Positions 27,168-37,306 of a stretch of 64,000 nucleotides of DNA are shown piece after piece. Position numbers and translations under genes: made by a program. Every line of letters starts with the position of its first letter. Within the stretch, counting starts at the first letter, position 1. The notes under the pieces are model-generated. The model did not search any database and was not told where the DNA came from. It saw nothing but the letters and a program-made list of their open reading frames with translations. Source of the DNA: Lactobacillus sp. ESL0684 (lineage in GTDB: Bacteria > Bacillota > Bacilli > Lactobacillales > Lactobacillaceae); contig NZ_CP113941.1 of the NCBI RefSeq assembly GCF_029392675.1, positions 1,228,001 to 1,292,000 of the forward strand. The letters run 5' to 3'.

Positions 27168-28284
27168 CTATTCTGGATTTTCTTTGCTAAGCAACCATTG
27201 CAAATATGCATAAACAAAATTTTGTAACTTTCCATCCATTACACCACTTGTATCTGCAGTTTCATAGCCTGTTCGCAAATCTTTAACTAAATTATAAGGA
27301 TGAAATACATAAGAACGGATTTGTGAACCCCAGCCGTTTTCCATTTGGTCACCCTTAAGTTCTTGTTTGTGTTGCCGTTTTTTTTCTTCTTCTAAATGAA
27401 ATAATTTGGCACGTAATTCATTTAGTGCCGTTTCACGATTTTGAATCTGCGAGCGTTGCGCTTGCGAAGTTGCCACAATTTTGGTTGGCAAGTGGGTAAT
27501 GCGGACAGCACTCGAAGTTTTATTAATGTGCTGACCACCGGCACCACTAGAACGATAGACATCGATTCTTAAATCTTTAGGATCAAGATCAATTTTAATA
27601 CTATCATCAATTTCAGGAATTACCTCAACTGAAGCAAAAGAAGTGTGCCTCCTTTTAGCAGAATCGAACGGAGAAATCCGTACCAACCGGTGCACACCAT
27701 TTTCCGATTTAAGCATACCATAAGCATTTTTACCGACAATCCGAGCACTCAGACTTTTTAGTCCAGCTTCTTCACCAGGCTCATAATTATTAATAATAAA
27801 TTTAAAGCCCTGCATTTCAGCATACCGCTGATACATTCTCAGTAGCATCTGCCCCCAATCCATTGCCTCGGTCCCGCCGGCACCAGGGTGAATTTCTAAC
27901 AAGGCATTATGATCATCATATTGCGCAGACAATAAAAGTGCCATTTCATAATCGTGAAACTTGGCTTGCAAATCAGCGAGGTCATATTCAACCTCTGACT
28001 GCAAATCTGCATCAGGCTCTTCACGTAGCAGTTCTAAAGCAGTTGCCTCATCTTCATAAGCCTTGTCCAATGCTAAAAATGAGTCACGCTTTTCCTTTAA
28101 ACGATTATTTTCAGAAATTAACTTTTGGGCTTTAGATTGATCTTGCCAAAAATCAGGTTCCTGCATTTGGGCTTCATTGAGTGCAATACTTTCAGTAATT
28201 GATTCTAGGTCAAAGAGACCCCCTAAAGTGCGCCAAACGGTCAGCCAGTTTAGCTAATGCACTTTGTATTTCACTAATTTCCAT
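27168..28284 (-). CDS. prfB: Peptide chain release factor 2 (programmed +1 frameshift)
   Basis: RF2 terminates translation at UGA and UAA. The gene begins at 28284 after a GGAG-like site. It runs 24 codons to an in-frame TGA at 28210-28212, then continues in the +1 frame from GAC to the stop at 27168. The frameshift cassette is visible: AGGGGG, three bases, CTTTGAC. The main frame shows the SPF codon-reading tripeptide (RISPFDSAKRR) and the GGQ loop (SSGAGGQHINKTSSAV). It lies between the small membrane protein gene and secA, and is not broken. Confidence 0.97.
28208..28228 (-). promoter_or_regulatory. prfB recoding site
   Basis: On the minus strand AGGGGG (internal Shine-Dalgarno), then TCT, then CTTTGAC. 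The spacing and slippery CTT-TGA are the canonical RF2 autoregulatory +1 frameshift signal. Confidence 0.95.
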
Positions 28285-28311
28285 TAATATTTTCTCCTAA
28301 ATTTTATTAAT

Positions 28312-28337
28312 AAAAAAGAGAAAGCATGCAGCTTTCT
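28312..28337 (-). terminator. Terminator between secA and prfB
   Basis: On the minus strand GAGAAAGC and GCTTTCTC pair around TGCAT and are followed by six T residues. It separates secA from prfB. Confidence 0.85.
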
Positions 28338-28351
28338 CCTTCCATCTTAAC

Positions 28352-30754
28352 TTATTCACGACTAAGATTTCGTCTGATTTCAGCTTTCATGAATAGGCGA
28401 GTTACGTCGAACTCAATATTTGAAATCATTTCTTCAAACATATTATAACCAGAATCTTGATATTCAACTAATGGGTTAAGTTGACCGTAACCACGCAAAC
28501 CAATTGATTGACGCAATTGATCCATTGCATCAATATGATCAGTCCAACGATCATCAACTACTCGCAAAATAACTACTTTTTCAAATTCTAGCATATCAGC
28601 TGGATCAGCCAAAACACTTTCCTTATCTTTAAAGTTATCGGCAACTACCTCGTACAGCTTTTCTTTTAATTCAGGAACAGTAATTGTCTTGAAATCAATT
28701 GAATCTGCAGTTTCTTCTGTGGCAATACTCGAAACAATGAAATCGCGCAGTGAATCAAGCCGCCACTTACTACGATCGCCTTGCGTAAACATATCAACTT
28801 GACTGTTAATCGTACGCTTAATCATTGCTACCAAAATATCTTTAAGCGATTCTTGCTCGCCAATAACTTGCATCCGCTCGCCATAAATAATTTCACGTTG
28901 CATCCGCATAACGTCATCGTATTGCAAAGTCTGCTTACGCGTATCATAATTATTACCTTCAACCCGCTTTTGAGCAGATTCAACTTGACGAGTAATCAGC
29001 CTGCTTTCAATTACCTTATCATCATCATTATCTGAAAGCCGATCCAAGAAGTCTTTAACTCGATCTCCTCCAAAACGCTTCATCAAATCATCTTCCAGAG
29101 ACAAATAGAACCGAGTAACACCAGGATCTCCTTGTCTACCAGAACGACCACGCAATTGATTATCAATTCGCCGAGATTCATGACGTTCAGTTCCGATAAC
29201 GGCTAAACCGCCAATTTCTTTAACCCCAGGCCCTAGCTTAATATCAGTACCACGACCTGCCATGTTAGTAGCAATCGTAACAGCACCACGTTGTCCAGCA
29301 TTCATAATAATTTGTGCTTCTTTAGCGTGGTTTTTAGCATTTAAGACAGCATGGGGAATATGCTCCTGATCAAGCAGTTTACTTAATCTTTCCGAACTTT
29401 CAACCGCCACTGTACCAACTAAAACTGGCTGTCCCTTAGAGTGACGTTCTTTAATTTCTTCTACCACGGCAGCAAATTTTGAGTCCAAAGTCGGATACAA
29501 AATATCTGAGCGATCATTTCTTGCTAATGGACGATTAGTCGGAATCGTAATTACTTGCATATTGTAAATTTCACGAAATTCCTCTTCTTCAGTCTTGGCA
29601 GTTCCTGTCATCCCAGACAATTTATTGTACATTCTAAAGAAGTTCTGATAAGTAATCGTTGCCTGAGTCTTAGATTCCTCTTGAATCTTAACTCCCTCTT
29701 TGGCTTCAATAGCTTGGTGCAAACCATCTGAATAGCGACGTCCCTTCATTACTCGACCAGTAAATGAGTCAACAATCAAAACTTCGTTGTCTTGCACAAC
29801 ATAATCAATATCTTTAAGCATGATAAAGTTGGCTCTGAGTGCCTGATCGATATGGTGGACTAATTTTTGATTTTCAACGTCATACAAATTCTTTAAACCA
29901 AAATGCTCACAAGCTTTTTGAATTCCCGTTCTTGTCAATGAGATTGTCTTAGTTGGCCAATCTATCTTGTAATCGCCATAATCCTTATCGTCATCGACGT
30001 CATCGTCACTTTTATCTTCTTTAAGAGTTTTAACAAAACGATCTGCACGCACATAGTCACCCGTTGCTTGTTCTGACTCACCAGAAATAATCAACGGCGT
30101 TCTTGCCTCATCAATTAAAATTGAGTCAACTTCATCAATAATTGCATAATTGAGCGAACGCTGAACCATTTGTTCTTTATAGACCACCATGTTGTCACGC
30201 AAGTAGTCAAAACCTAATTCTGAGTTAGTCGAATAAGTAACATCACATTCATAGGCTTCACGCTTTTCATCTGGTGACATTGCATTGAGATTCAAACCCA
30301 CTGTTAGACCAAGCCATTTATACAACTGACCCATTTCTTCTTCATCACGGCTTGATAAGTATTCATTAACGGTAACAACGTGCACGCCCTTACTAGTCAG
30401 CGCATTTAAATAAACTGGCATGGTAGCTGTCAAAGTCTTACCCTCACCAGTCATCATCTCAGAGATGTTACCAAAATGTAGTGCAATTCCACCTAAAATT
30501 TGGACATGAAATGGATATAGACCTAACACTCGCTTAGCACCTTCTCGTGCTACCGCGAATGCTTCAGGAAGCAGACTATCTAAGTCTGCACCTTTTTGCA
30601 AGCGATCACGAAATTCAGGCGTTTTAGCCTGCAATTGTTCATCGGAAAGCTTACCGTATTCATCAGCATAACTTTCAACTTTTGCTGCTGTTTTTTCGAA
30701 CTTTTTAAGTTCTCGTTTATCGTTATTATATAGTTTCTTTAAAACGTTTACCAT
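28352..30754 (-). CDS. secA: Preprotein translocase ATPase SecA
   Basis: Motor of the Sec export channel. The 800-residue protein shows Walker [11 protein letters not shown], the [16 protein letters not shown] Walker B region, the second RecA-fold motifs GTVAVESSE and [11 protein letters not shown], and [10 protein letters not shown]. It ends at [12 protein letters not shown] and lacks the C-terminal zinc-binding SEC-C tail (CxCxSGKxxxxCH). That absence is common in lactobacilli and streptococci. It follows hpf after a terminator and precedes prfB after another terminator. Confidence 0.98.
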   Translation of the reverse strand: MVNVLKKLYNNDKRELKKFEKTAAKVESYADEYGKLSDEQLQAKTPEFRDRLQKGADLDSLLPEAFAVAREGAKRVLGLYPFHVQILGGIALHFGNISEMMTGEGKTLTATMPVYLNALTSKGVHVVTVNEYLSSRDEEEMGQLYKWLGLTVGLNLNAMSPDEKREAYECDVTYSTNSELGFDYLRDNMVVYKEQMVQRSLNYAIIDEVDSILIDEARTPLIISGESEQATGDYVRADRFVKTLKEDKSDDDVDDDKDYGDYKIDWPTKTISLTRTGIQKACEHFGLKNLYDVENQKLVHHIDQALRANFIMLKDIDYVVQDNEVLIVDSFTGRVMKGRRYSDGLHQAIEAKEGVKIQEESKTQATITYQNFFRMYNKLSGMTGTAKTEEEEFREIYNMQVITIPTNRPLARNDRSDILYPTLDSKFAAVVEEIKERHSKGQPVLVGTVAVESSERLSKLLDQEHIPHAVLNAKNHAKEAQIIMNAGQRGAVTIATNMAGRGTDIKLGPGVKEIGGLAVIGTERHESRRIDNQLRGRSGRQGDPGVTRFYLSLEDDLMKRFGGDRVKDFLDRLSDNDDDKVIESRLITRQVESAQKRVEGNNYDTRKQTLQYDDVMRMQREIIYGERMQVIGEQESLKDILVAMIKRTINSQVDMFTQGDRSKWRLDSLRDFIVSSIATEETADSIDFKTITVPELKEKLYEVVADNFKDKESVLADPADMLEFEKVVILRVVDDRWTDHIDAMDQLRQSIGLRGYGQLNPLVEYQDSGYNMFEEMISNIEFDVTRLFMKAEIRRNLSRE

Positions 30755-30837
30755 TTAATCGATCCTTAATTATATGTAGTCAAGTATAAAAACACATAAC
30801 AATTTTACCATGATTAGCGCTAAATTAAAATAAAACA

Positions 30838-30873
30838 AAACAAAGACCTCACAATAATTGTGGGGTCTTTGCT
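30838..30873 (-). terminator. Terminator between hpf and secA
   Basis: CAAAGACCTCACAA and TTGTGGGGTCTTTG form a long stem with a three-base loop (one G-T pair). On the minus strand a T-rich tail follows. Confidence 0.85.
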
Positions 30874-30887
30874 TAAAAGCGCTAATT

Positions 30888-31427
30888 TTAATTAGTTTCA
30901 ATCAGACCATAGCGACCATCATTTCGGCGATAGACAACACTTGTGCCATTAGTTTCAGCATCCTGAAAGACAAAGAAGTCATGCTCCAACATATTCATTT
31001 GTAAAATGGCTTCTTCTGGACTCATTGGTTTTAACCCAATTTGTTTATTACGGACAATGTCGAATTCGCTAGGAGCTTTTTCTTCTTGAGGTGCTTCAGC
31101 AAAAAATTCACTAATCCCTTTTTCCCGACTCTTGCGATTAATCCGCGTCTTATATTTCCTAATCTGTCTTTCCAACTTTTCAGAAACAAAATCGATACTC
31201 CGATACATATCATCGGTAGTATCCTCGGCTCTCAATACTAAGTATGGTAGTGGAATCGTTACTTCAACTTTAGCTGTATGATCACGATAGATTTTTAGAT
31301 TTACGTGAGCAACCATTTCTTGGTTCATATCAAAATATTTTTCCAATTTCTTCAAGCGTTTTTCAACATAACTCCTTAAAGCATCAGTTACCTCGATATT
31401 CTCACCACGAACATTATACTTTAACAT
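30888..31427 (-). CDS. hpf: Ribosome hibernation promoting factor, long form
   Basis: A 179-residue HPF. The N-terminal domain of about 100 residues (MLKYNVRGENIEVTDALRSYVEKRLKKLEKYF) binds the 30S decoding region. The C-terminal domain (IVRNKQIGLKPMSPEEAILQMNMLEHDFFVFQD) dimerises 70S ribosomes into 100S particles. The presence of both makes it the long form. AAAGGAGAG precedes the ATG. It lies between comFC and secA, as in Bacillus, and is expected to be stationary-phase controlled. Confidence 0.96.
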   Translation of the reverse strand: MLKYNVRGENIEVTDALRSYVEKRLKKLEKYFDMNQEMVAHVNLKIYRDHTAKVEVTIPLPYLVLRAEDTTDDMYRSIDFVSEKLERQIRKYKTRINRKSREKGISEFFAEAPQEEKAPSEFDIVRNKQIGLKPMSPEEAILQMNMLEHDFFVFQDAETNGTSVVYRRNDGRYGLIETN

Positions 31428-31546
31428 ATGAGACTCTCCTTTCAGACTAGATTAGTCTTTTACTATCTTTATTATAACAAAAAGAGAAAGCGCTCTACAA
31501 GTATAATACAGTTAATACCTAAAATATTTTTACTTTGTATTTAAAA

Positions 31547-32236
31547 TTAGCGACAAATTGTAAAGCTTTCAATTTTTGCTTGAGGAAAAACTGCCAAAAT
31601 TGCATCACGTGCATGATATAGTGTTCTACCAGTAGTATATATATCGTCTAATAATAATACCTTATGGTGATTAAGATCAACCTTAGCTTGATCAACTACA
31701 GAGAAACTCTGTGGTCTTGCTAAACGTTCTTGACGATTTTTTTCACCTTGCGCCCCAAACCCGCCAGTAGTTACTAATAATGATGTTAATGGCACAACAT
31801 CTTGATAAATTCCCATAACAGTATCAAATTGCCGTTTTTGTAAATGTTCTGGGGATGTAGGCAAAGGAACATAAAAATCCGCCTTAATTTTAGCTAGCGG
31901 CAATGCACACAGCTGTGCCAATGCGAGTCTTAAAACAAAATCACCATACCGCTTATAATTGACCATTAAGTCATGAAAAGACTGATTATATCGATATAGC
32001 GCATAATTACGCAATAATTGATTACCATAGCTTTTTTGCCAAGTTAGACAATCCGTGCAAATCTTAGTACTGGACAATTCAGCAGAGCAAATCGGACAAG
32101 TAGGTTCGGCTAGTAATCGAAATTTGTTCAAACAATTTGGACAAATACATTGCTTGTTTTGCTGACGCCATGAAAAAACCTGTAGCAAAGAAATCGCTGG
32201 AATAAAATCTTGCCCACACAATAAACATTGCTTCAT
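31547..32236 (-). CDS. comFC: ComF-family phosphoribosyltransferase-like competence protein
   Basis: A 229-residue ComFC/GntX protein. An N-terminal treble-clef zinc site has MKQCLLCGQD, CICPNCLNKF, CPIC and CTDC. The C-terminal phosphoribosyltransferase loop is VLLLDDIYTTGRTL. It acts in DNA uptake together with ComFA in Bacillus and streptococci; the PRPP ligand is uncertain. Its start overlaps the comFA stop by four bases, so it is coupled and shares the putative competence promoter before comFA. Confidence 0.94.
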   Translation of the reverse strand: MKQCLLCGQDFIPAISLLQVFSWRQQNKQCICPNCLNKFRLLAEPTCPICSAELSSTKICTDCLTWQKSYGNQLLRNYALYRYNQSFHDLMVNYKRYGDFVLRLALAQLCALPLAKIKADFYVPLPTSPEHLQKRQFDTVMGIYQDVVPLTSLLVTTGGFGAQGEKNRQERLARPQSFSVVDQAKVDLNHHKVLLLDDIYTTGRTLYHARDAILAVFPQAKIESFTICR

Positions 32237-33513
32237 TGATTCATCGCCTTAATCTGTTGCATTGCACTTTTTAGATTTGCGGTATACTTGTGGTAACAAA
32301 ATAAAACTAGACCTGTTGGATCTGCTTGAGCACGTCCAACTCTACCAGCAATTTGTACCAAGCTAGAAGCCGTATAGATTTGATCGTCAGCTTCAACCAC
32401 AATTACCCATACGTGATTGAAGGTCACGCCACGCTCTAAAATCGTAGTGGTTACCAACAACTGTAATTCACCGGCCCGAAACTGTGATACCTTATCAATC
32501 CGATTAGCATCTGCTGCATGTACTCCTGCCATAGCAACCTGTTTTAATGCTTGCTCTTGTTTTAAAGCTGCTAAATAAAGTGGTATTTGCTCAATTCGTG
32601 GCACAAACAATAGCAATGGATGTCCTGCTTTGATGACGTTGATAATTCTTCGCATTAACTTAGGATTAATCCGATTTTTTTGTAAAAAAGGCTGCAAAAA
32701 TAAGTATTCTTCAGGTACAGGTAAGAGTCCTCCATGAAAGCGACGTTTTAAAGCTAATTTTTTTAATTTCCCCTGTTTAACTTCTGTTAATAAATCAGGC
32801 GTTGGCGTTGCAGTCAAATAGACTCGTAGCCCAGTATTTTTCACTGCATTTTTGGCTGCAAAATGTAACTGTGGATCATTAGCATAAGGAAACGAATCTA
32901 CCTCATCAATTATTAATAAATCAAATGCTCCATAAAATTTAAGTAATTGGTGTGTTGTACAAATCGTTAATTGCTCTAGCCTTGGCTGCTTAAATTCTCG
33001 GCCATGATACTTACCAATTGCTATTTCTGCAAATGCTGCCTGAAATCTTGGATATAATTCATTAACCACGTCAATTCGTGGTGTCGCAATGCCTGCTCTC
33101 TTACCCTGCTTAATGCACTCAGCAACTATGGCAAATAGCATTTCTGTTTTACCTGCACCAGTAACTGCATGAACTAAGGTATCTTGACCTTTTCCAAAAT
33201 TTTCAACTAAATTAGCCGAGATTTTTGCCTGTGCTGCAGTCAACTTACCCTGCCAAGTTAAAACTTGATTTCTTTGCGGAAAAATTGCAGTATTCAAATT
33301 GCGCATTAGCCAATCGCCCTCAACTATTCGCCCAATACCAAGACATGCTCGACAATATTTTTTACCATTAGGTAATTGCGCATTTACAAATGCCCCACAG
33401 CGATTGCAACGGCTATTTTCAATTGCTGGAATTTTCTTCAAATTAATTATTGTGCTAAAATCCTCTTGATTACCAATCCATTGGCGACCAGCAAGGAATG
33501 CTAAATCCTCCAT
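32233..33513 (-). CDS. comFA: ComFA DNA-uptake helicase
   Basis: A DEAD-type ATPase that drives internalisation of single-stranded DNA in natural competence. The 426-residue protein has an N-terminal four-Cys zinc finger (CNRCGAFVN ... CRACLG), Walker A VTGAGKTE, Walker B DEVD, the TAT motif (LTATPTPD) and helicase motif VI (QIAGRVGRAQ). GGAGG precedes the ATG. The gene looks intact, although competence is not generally shown in this clade. The 15-base TTTTTTGCGTATTTA motif is 17 bases upstream. Confidence 0.95.
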   Translation of the reverse strand: MEDLAFLAGRQWIGNQEDFSTIINLKKIPAIENSRCNRCGAFVNAQLPNGKKYCRACLGIGRIVEGDWLMRNLNTAIFPQRNQVLTWQGKLTAAQAKISANLVENFGKGQDTLVHAVTGAGKTEMLFAIVAECIKQGKRAGIATPRIDVVNELYPRFQAAFAEIAIGKYHGREFKQPRLEQLTICTTHQLLKFYGAFDLLIIDEVDSFPYANDPQLHFAAKNAVKNTGLRVYLTATPTPDLLTEVKQGKLKKLALKRRFHGGLLPVPEEYLFLQPFLQKNRINPKLMRRIINVIKAGHPLLLFVPRIEQIPLYLAALKQEQALKQVAMAGVHAADANRIDKVSQFRAGELQLLVTTTILERGVTFNHVWVIVVEADDQIYTASSLVQIAGRVGRAQADPTGLVLFCYHKYTANLKSAMQQIKAMNQ

Positions 33514-33530
33514 CTCTTTGCCTCCACTCT

Positions 33531-33545
33531 TAAATACGCAAAAAA
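33531..33545 (-). promoter_or_regulatory. Putative late-competence (CIN-like) box of comFA-comFC
   Basis: On the minus strand TTTTTTGCGTATTTA, identical to the element before coiA and matching 13 bases before recA. A T tract followed by a YnCGnATA-like core resembles the streptococcal ComX/SigX CIN-box (TACGAATA). It lies 17 bases before the comFA ATG. Confidence 0.6.
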
Positions 33546-33559
33546 GAAGGTTATTTTTT

Positions 33560-34216
33560 ATGAAAGAAGATTATTTAACAATTAAACAAACCGGCAATCA
33601 TGAGCTAATCATTAAAAAAAGTCGATTTATTGCGACAATTGCCCGGACTAAATCTGTTAATCAGGCAGAGCAATTTATAACAGCTACTAGCCATAAATAT
33701 CATGATGCAACACATAACACCTATGCATACACACTTGGCCTAGATGATCGCCAAGTTAAAGCTAGTGATAACGGCGAGCCATCTGGAACAGCCGGTGTAC
33801 CCGAATTAAAGGCGTTACAATTGATGAAGCTAAAAAATGTAACAGTAGTAGTTACTCGGTATTTCGGTGGTATTAAGCTTGGCGCTGGCGGTTTAATTCG
33901 CGCATATTCTAACAGCGTCACTGAAGCAGTCAGCAACATTGGGGTTGTTAGACGAGTACTACAACAAGAATTAATTTTTCAAATTCCTTATAATCGTCTA
34001 GATGAAGTCAAACATTTTTTACAACAAAAAAATATTTACATTGCTAATATCAACTATGGTATCAACGTTGAAATACACCTTTTTACCGACATACCCGAGC
34101 AAGAAGCAGTAAAAAGCTTGCTAACTAACTTGCTGGCAGGTAAAATAAGCTTTACTCAAGGACAGAGTCGCTACAATGAAATTGATATCAATGAACATGA
34201 TTACCATAACCAATAA
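33560..34216 (+). CDS. yigZ: YigZ/IMPACT-family protein (UPF0029)
   Basis: A 218-residue protein of the YigZ/IMPACT family. The N-terminal domain has DDGEPSGTAG-like motif ASDNGEPSGTAGVP and VVVTRYFGGIKLGAGGLIRAYS. The C-terminal domain has the EF-G domain-V-like fold. In eukaryotes IMPACT modulates translation; the bacterial role is not settled. I choose MKEDYLTIK as the start because AAGAAGG lies before it; the upstream ATG at 33518 lacks a site. It is divergent from comFA, as in many Firmicutes. Confidence 0.9.
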   Translation: MKEDYLTIKQTGNHELIIKKSRFIATIARTKSVNQAEQFITATSHKYHDATHNTYAYTLGLDDRQVKASDNGEPSGTAGVPELKALQLMKLKNVTVVVTRYFGGIKLGAGGLIRAYSNSVTEAVSNIGVVRRVLQQELIFQIPYNRLDEVKHFLQQKNIYIANINYGINVEIHLFTDIPEQEAVKSLLTNLLAGKISFTQGQSRYNEIDINEHDYHNQ

Positions 34217-34251
34217 AAAAGATTAGGAATATTCCTAATCTTTTTTTTCAT
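34217..34251. terminator. Bidirectional terminator between yigZ and tagO
   Basis: AAAGATTAGGAAT and ATTCCTAATCTTT pair with almost no loop, flanked by A and T runs. The last codons of the minus-strand tagO lie in its T-run side. Confidence 0.8.
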
Positions 34252-35395
34252 GCTTGTTTTTTAATTGTTCTGGTTTTTCTTGTCCAAGGTGCCAAACTTC
34301 AACTGTCGGATCATTTTTATTACGCGAATTAATTATTCTTTGAATTAACCGCAAAAGCGGTTTATATTTTTCTCCCAGTAACCCAATCGATTCAACAAAG
34401 AGTTCAAGTGCCAGCAATAATCCAAGAATCAAAACTAAGGTACCCCATAACGGTGAAAGCAGGAACAACAATGAGATAAATGAAAAACTTAGTGAAATTG
34501 CATAAATCGATAAGACGGTCTGACGATGAGTCAACCCCATTTTCATCAACTGATGGTGCAAATGGTGTTTATCAGCTTGTGAAACTGGTCGATTATTCAA
34601 CTTTCGCCGAATCATCGCATAGATCGTATCAGTGATTGGTACACCAAGAATCGTAATCGGCACTAATAAAGAAATAAAAGTGACATTTTTTAATCCTTTA
34701 AGCGACAATATGGCAATCATGAATCCGATATACAATGCACCAGTATCCCCCAGAAACATTTTAGCTGGATGAAAGTTGTACGGTAAAAATCCTAGTAAAC
34801 AGGCAGCCAACATAAAACAGGCAATTGGGATATACAACTGGCGTGTATGTAAGAAAAAGTAACCGACAATTCCCATTGTAACTAAAGAAATCATTGAAAC
34901 CCCGTCAGCTAACCCATCTAAACCATCAATTAAATCGACAGCATTGGTTAACGCCAAAATCCAAAAAATCGTGATCGGCAAACTCCACCAGCCTAGATCA
35001 ATCTGCTTGTTAATAAACGGTAAATTAACGACATTCATCTTAATACCGCCTAAAAAGTAAATAACCAGAGCGCCAACAAAAATGCCAAACATTTTCTGAC
35101 GCGGCTTTAATTCCATAATATCATCAATAATGCCAGTTAAAACGATCACACTTGAACCTAGCAGCACGCTAAAAGCTTCATGAGTAGGAAATTGATCTCG
35201 CAATAAAACAAAGACGCCAATATTAAAAGTTACAAAAATTCCTAATCCACCTAAAGTAGGCATTGGCTTCTTATTAATTCGCCTAGCATTAGGGTTATCA
35301 ACCGCACCTAAAACGAAGGCTAGCCGCCTAATAAATGGAGTGATTGCTACTTGGATAATTACTAAAAAGAACAGTTCGACAATAATTTTAAACAT
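34235..35395 (-). CDS. tagO: Undecaprenyl-phosphate GlcNAc-1-phosphate transferase (TagO/WecA)
   Basis: First enzyme of wall teichoic acid or wall polysaccharide synthesis: it transfers GlcNAc-1-phosphate to undecaprenyl phosphate. The 386-residue polytopic protein has the MraY/WecA motifs DNPNARRINKKPMPTLGG (near 38-55), NAVDLIDGLDGLADG (near 150) and FLGDTGALYIGF, plus the catalytic HHLHH-type loop DKHHLHHQLM. About ten membrane helices precede a charged C-terminal tail. It is a single gene with its own terminator, between yigZ and rny. Confidence 0.93.
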   Translation of the reverse strand: MFKIIVELFFLVIIQVAITPFIRRLAFVLGAVDNPNARRINKKPMPTLGGLGIFVTFNIGVFVLLRDQFPTHEAFSVLLGSSVIVLTGIIDDIMELKPRQKMFGIFVGALVIYFLGGIKMNVVNLPFINKQIDLGWWSLPITIFWILALTNAVDLIDGLDGLADGVSMISLVTMGIVGYFFLHTRQLYIPIACFMLAACLLGFLPYNFHPAKMFLGDTGALYIGFMIAILSLKGLKNVTFISLLVPITILGVPITDTIYAMIRRKLNNRPVSQADKHHLHHQLMKMGLTHRQTVLSIYAISLSFSFISLLFLLSPLWGTLVLILGLLLALELFVESIGLLGEKYKPLLRLIQRIINSRNKNDPTVEVWHLGQEKPEQLKNKHEKKD

Positions 35396-35518
35396 AATTG
35401 GCTACTTTCATAATTTAATTGCTTTAATTATACAGGTTAGCGTCTTTTTGTACAAATTAGTCTAATTATAGCAATTATTTAGATATTTTGTCTGCTTACA
35501 GTCTAAATTTTAAATAAT

Positions 35519-35552
35519 AAAAAAGCTGGACTTTCAAGGTCCAGTTTTTTTA
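35519..35552 (-). terminator. Terminator after rny
   Basis: On the minus strand CTGGAC and GTCCAG pair and are followed by a T run. It starts at the rny stop. Confidence 0.8.
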
Positions 35553-37181
35553 TTTTGCAACTGCAACAACTCGTTTTTCACGAATCACGGTAATTTTAAT
35601 ATTTCCCGGGTAATCAAGTTCTTTTTCAACTTGATTACGAATATCATGTGCTAAAACAGTAATCCGATCATCCGAAACCTTTTCAGGTTCAACCATTACT
35701 CGAATTTCACGGCCTGCCTGAATGGCATATGCTTGTTTCACACCATGATATCTCTTAGCAATTTGCTCAAGTTCAGTTAACCTTCTAATATAGTTTTCTA
35801 AACTTTCACTTCTTGCTCCTGGTCTCGCTGAAGACAGCGTATCAGCCGCTACAACAAGTTCCGCAATAAATGATAATTTGGGTACATCACCATGATGTGC
35901 CGCAATTGCATTAACAATTACATCAGATTCGTGATACTTACGGGCTAACTCTACGCCAATTTCAACGTGTGAGCCCTCTATATCATGATCGATGGCTTTT
36001 CCAATATCGTGTAATAATCCCGCGCGGACTGCTAATTTTTCATTCAAACCAAGCTCAGCTGCCATAGTGCCAGCTAGCCTTGCTACTTCAATTGAATGCC
36101 CTAAAACATTCTGACCATACGACGTCCGATATTTTAATCGACCTAAAATTTTAACTAATTCTGGATCCATTTTATGAATGCTGAGCTCCATTAAGGCGCT
36201 TTCTCCAGCTTCATAAATATCATCGTTAACTTCTTTACGTGCTCGATCAACCGTCTCTTCAATGCGAGCTGGATGAATTCGACCATCCTTAACTAACTTT
36301 TCCATCGCTCTCTTAGCAATTTCGCGCCTAATCGCATCAAAACCACTTAAAGTAACAACTTTGGGTGTATCATCAATAATTAAATCCACACCAGTTAAAG
36401 CCTCAAAAGAACGAATATTACGCCCCTCACGGCCAATAATTCGCCCTTTCATTTCTTCATTAGGTAAATCAACCACAGATACTGTTGTCTCAGCAACTGT
36501 ATCTGCAGAACTACTTTGAATTGCATCAATAATTACTTGACGAGCATAATGATCAGCTTTAGCCTGGACTTCCTCATTGCTATCCTTAATCATTTCTGCT
36601 TGCTCTTTAACCAACTTATCAGATAGATGGCTTAACACCAGCTTCTTAGCTTGTTCTTCATCTAAATTGGCTACTTCATACAACTTTTGCTGTCTCTTTT
36701 GAATTAATTCATCTGCTGCCTGAGCCTGTTGTTTCAGTTGCTCAGATTGTTTAGTTAGTTGCTTTGCCTGTTGATTGAGCTCATTTTCTTGCTCTTTCAA
36801 CAAAGAATTTTTGTGGTTGAAGGTATCTTCACGCTGTTTCAGACGGTTACGGTCACGCGCCACAGCATCCCGTTTAACATTTAACTCGTCTTCAACTTTT
36901 TGTCGATAATCCTGAATTTGTTCTTGAGCTTCAAGAATTTTTTCTTTTTTAGTATTTTGAGCACTTTGCTTGAGAGCATCTGCTGCCTGCTTTTGCGCAT
37001 TAACTTCTGCTTTGGCAGTAGCTACTTGCGCCTTTGCATCGCTTAAAATATGGTTTGCATCTTGTTGAGCATTTTGAGTTTGCTTTTCCCACCAATTCTT
37101 CCGAATTGCGTAGCCAATGCCATAACCAACTAAAATTGAAATAATTGCAACCGCGACGGGAATCAAAATTGTGTTTGTCAT
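35550..37181 (-). CDS. rny: Ribonuclease Y
   Basis: Membrane-anchored endoribonuclease that starts mRNA decay and processes glycolytic cggR-gapA mRNA in Bacillus. The 543-residue protein has one N-terminal membrane helix (about 5-25) and a long Gln/Lys/Glu coiled coil (about 30-200). A KH domain ([28 protein letters not shown]) and an HD domain ([12 protein letters not shown]) follow. It lies upstream of tagO and downstream of recA, with terminators on both sides. Confidence 0.97.
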   Translation of the reverse strand: MTNTILIPVAVAIISILVGYGIGYAIRKNWWEKQTQNAQQDANHILSDAKAQVATAKAEVNAQKQAADALKQSAQNTKKEKILEAQEQIQDYRQKVEDELNVKRDAVARDRNRLKQREDTFNHKNSLLKEQENELNQQAKQLTKQSEQLKQQAQAADELIQKRQQKLYEVANLDEEQAKKLVLSHLSDKLVKEQAEMIKDSNEEVQAKADHYARQVIIDAIQSSSADTVAETTVSVVDLPNEEMKGRIIGREGRNIRSFEALTGVDLIIDDTPKVVTLSGFDAIRREIAKRAMEKLVKDGRIHPARIEETVDRARKEVNDDIYEAGESALMELSIHKMDPELVKILGRLKYRTSYGQNVLGHSIEVARLAGTMAAELGLNEKLAVRAGLLHDIGKAIDHDIEGSHVEIGVELARKYHESDVIVNAIAAHHGDVPKLSFIAELVVAADTLSSARPGARSESLENYIRRLTELEQIAKRYHGVKQAYAIQAGREIRVMVEPEKVSDDRITVLAHDIRNQVEKELDYPGNIKITVIREKRVVAVAK

Positions 37182-37258
37182 GATTACTATCGCCTTTTTT
37201 CAGATTATTCACACAATATTAATAATAAAGAACCAAATTGCAACTGTCAATCAACAAG

Positions 37259-37290
37259 AAAAAAACCTTGACCTAAATTCCTAAGTCAAG
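37259..37290 (-). terminator. Terminator after recA
   Basis: On the minus strand CTTGAC and GTCAAG pair, with further TTA/TAG pairing inside, and are followed by seven T residues. It lies just past the recA stop. Confidence 0.75.
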
Positions 37291-37306
37291 ATCAATTTCT
37301 TCTATT

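Noticed and set aside
27168-28166. prfB as an N-terminally truncated or frameshifted pseudogene
   Set aside because: The upstream 24 codons, AGGGGG and CTT-TGA-C recover a full RF2 through the known programmed frameshift.
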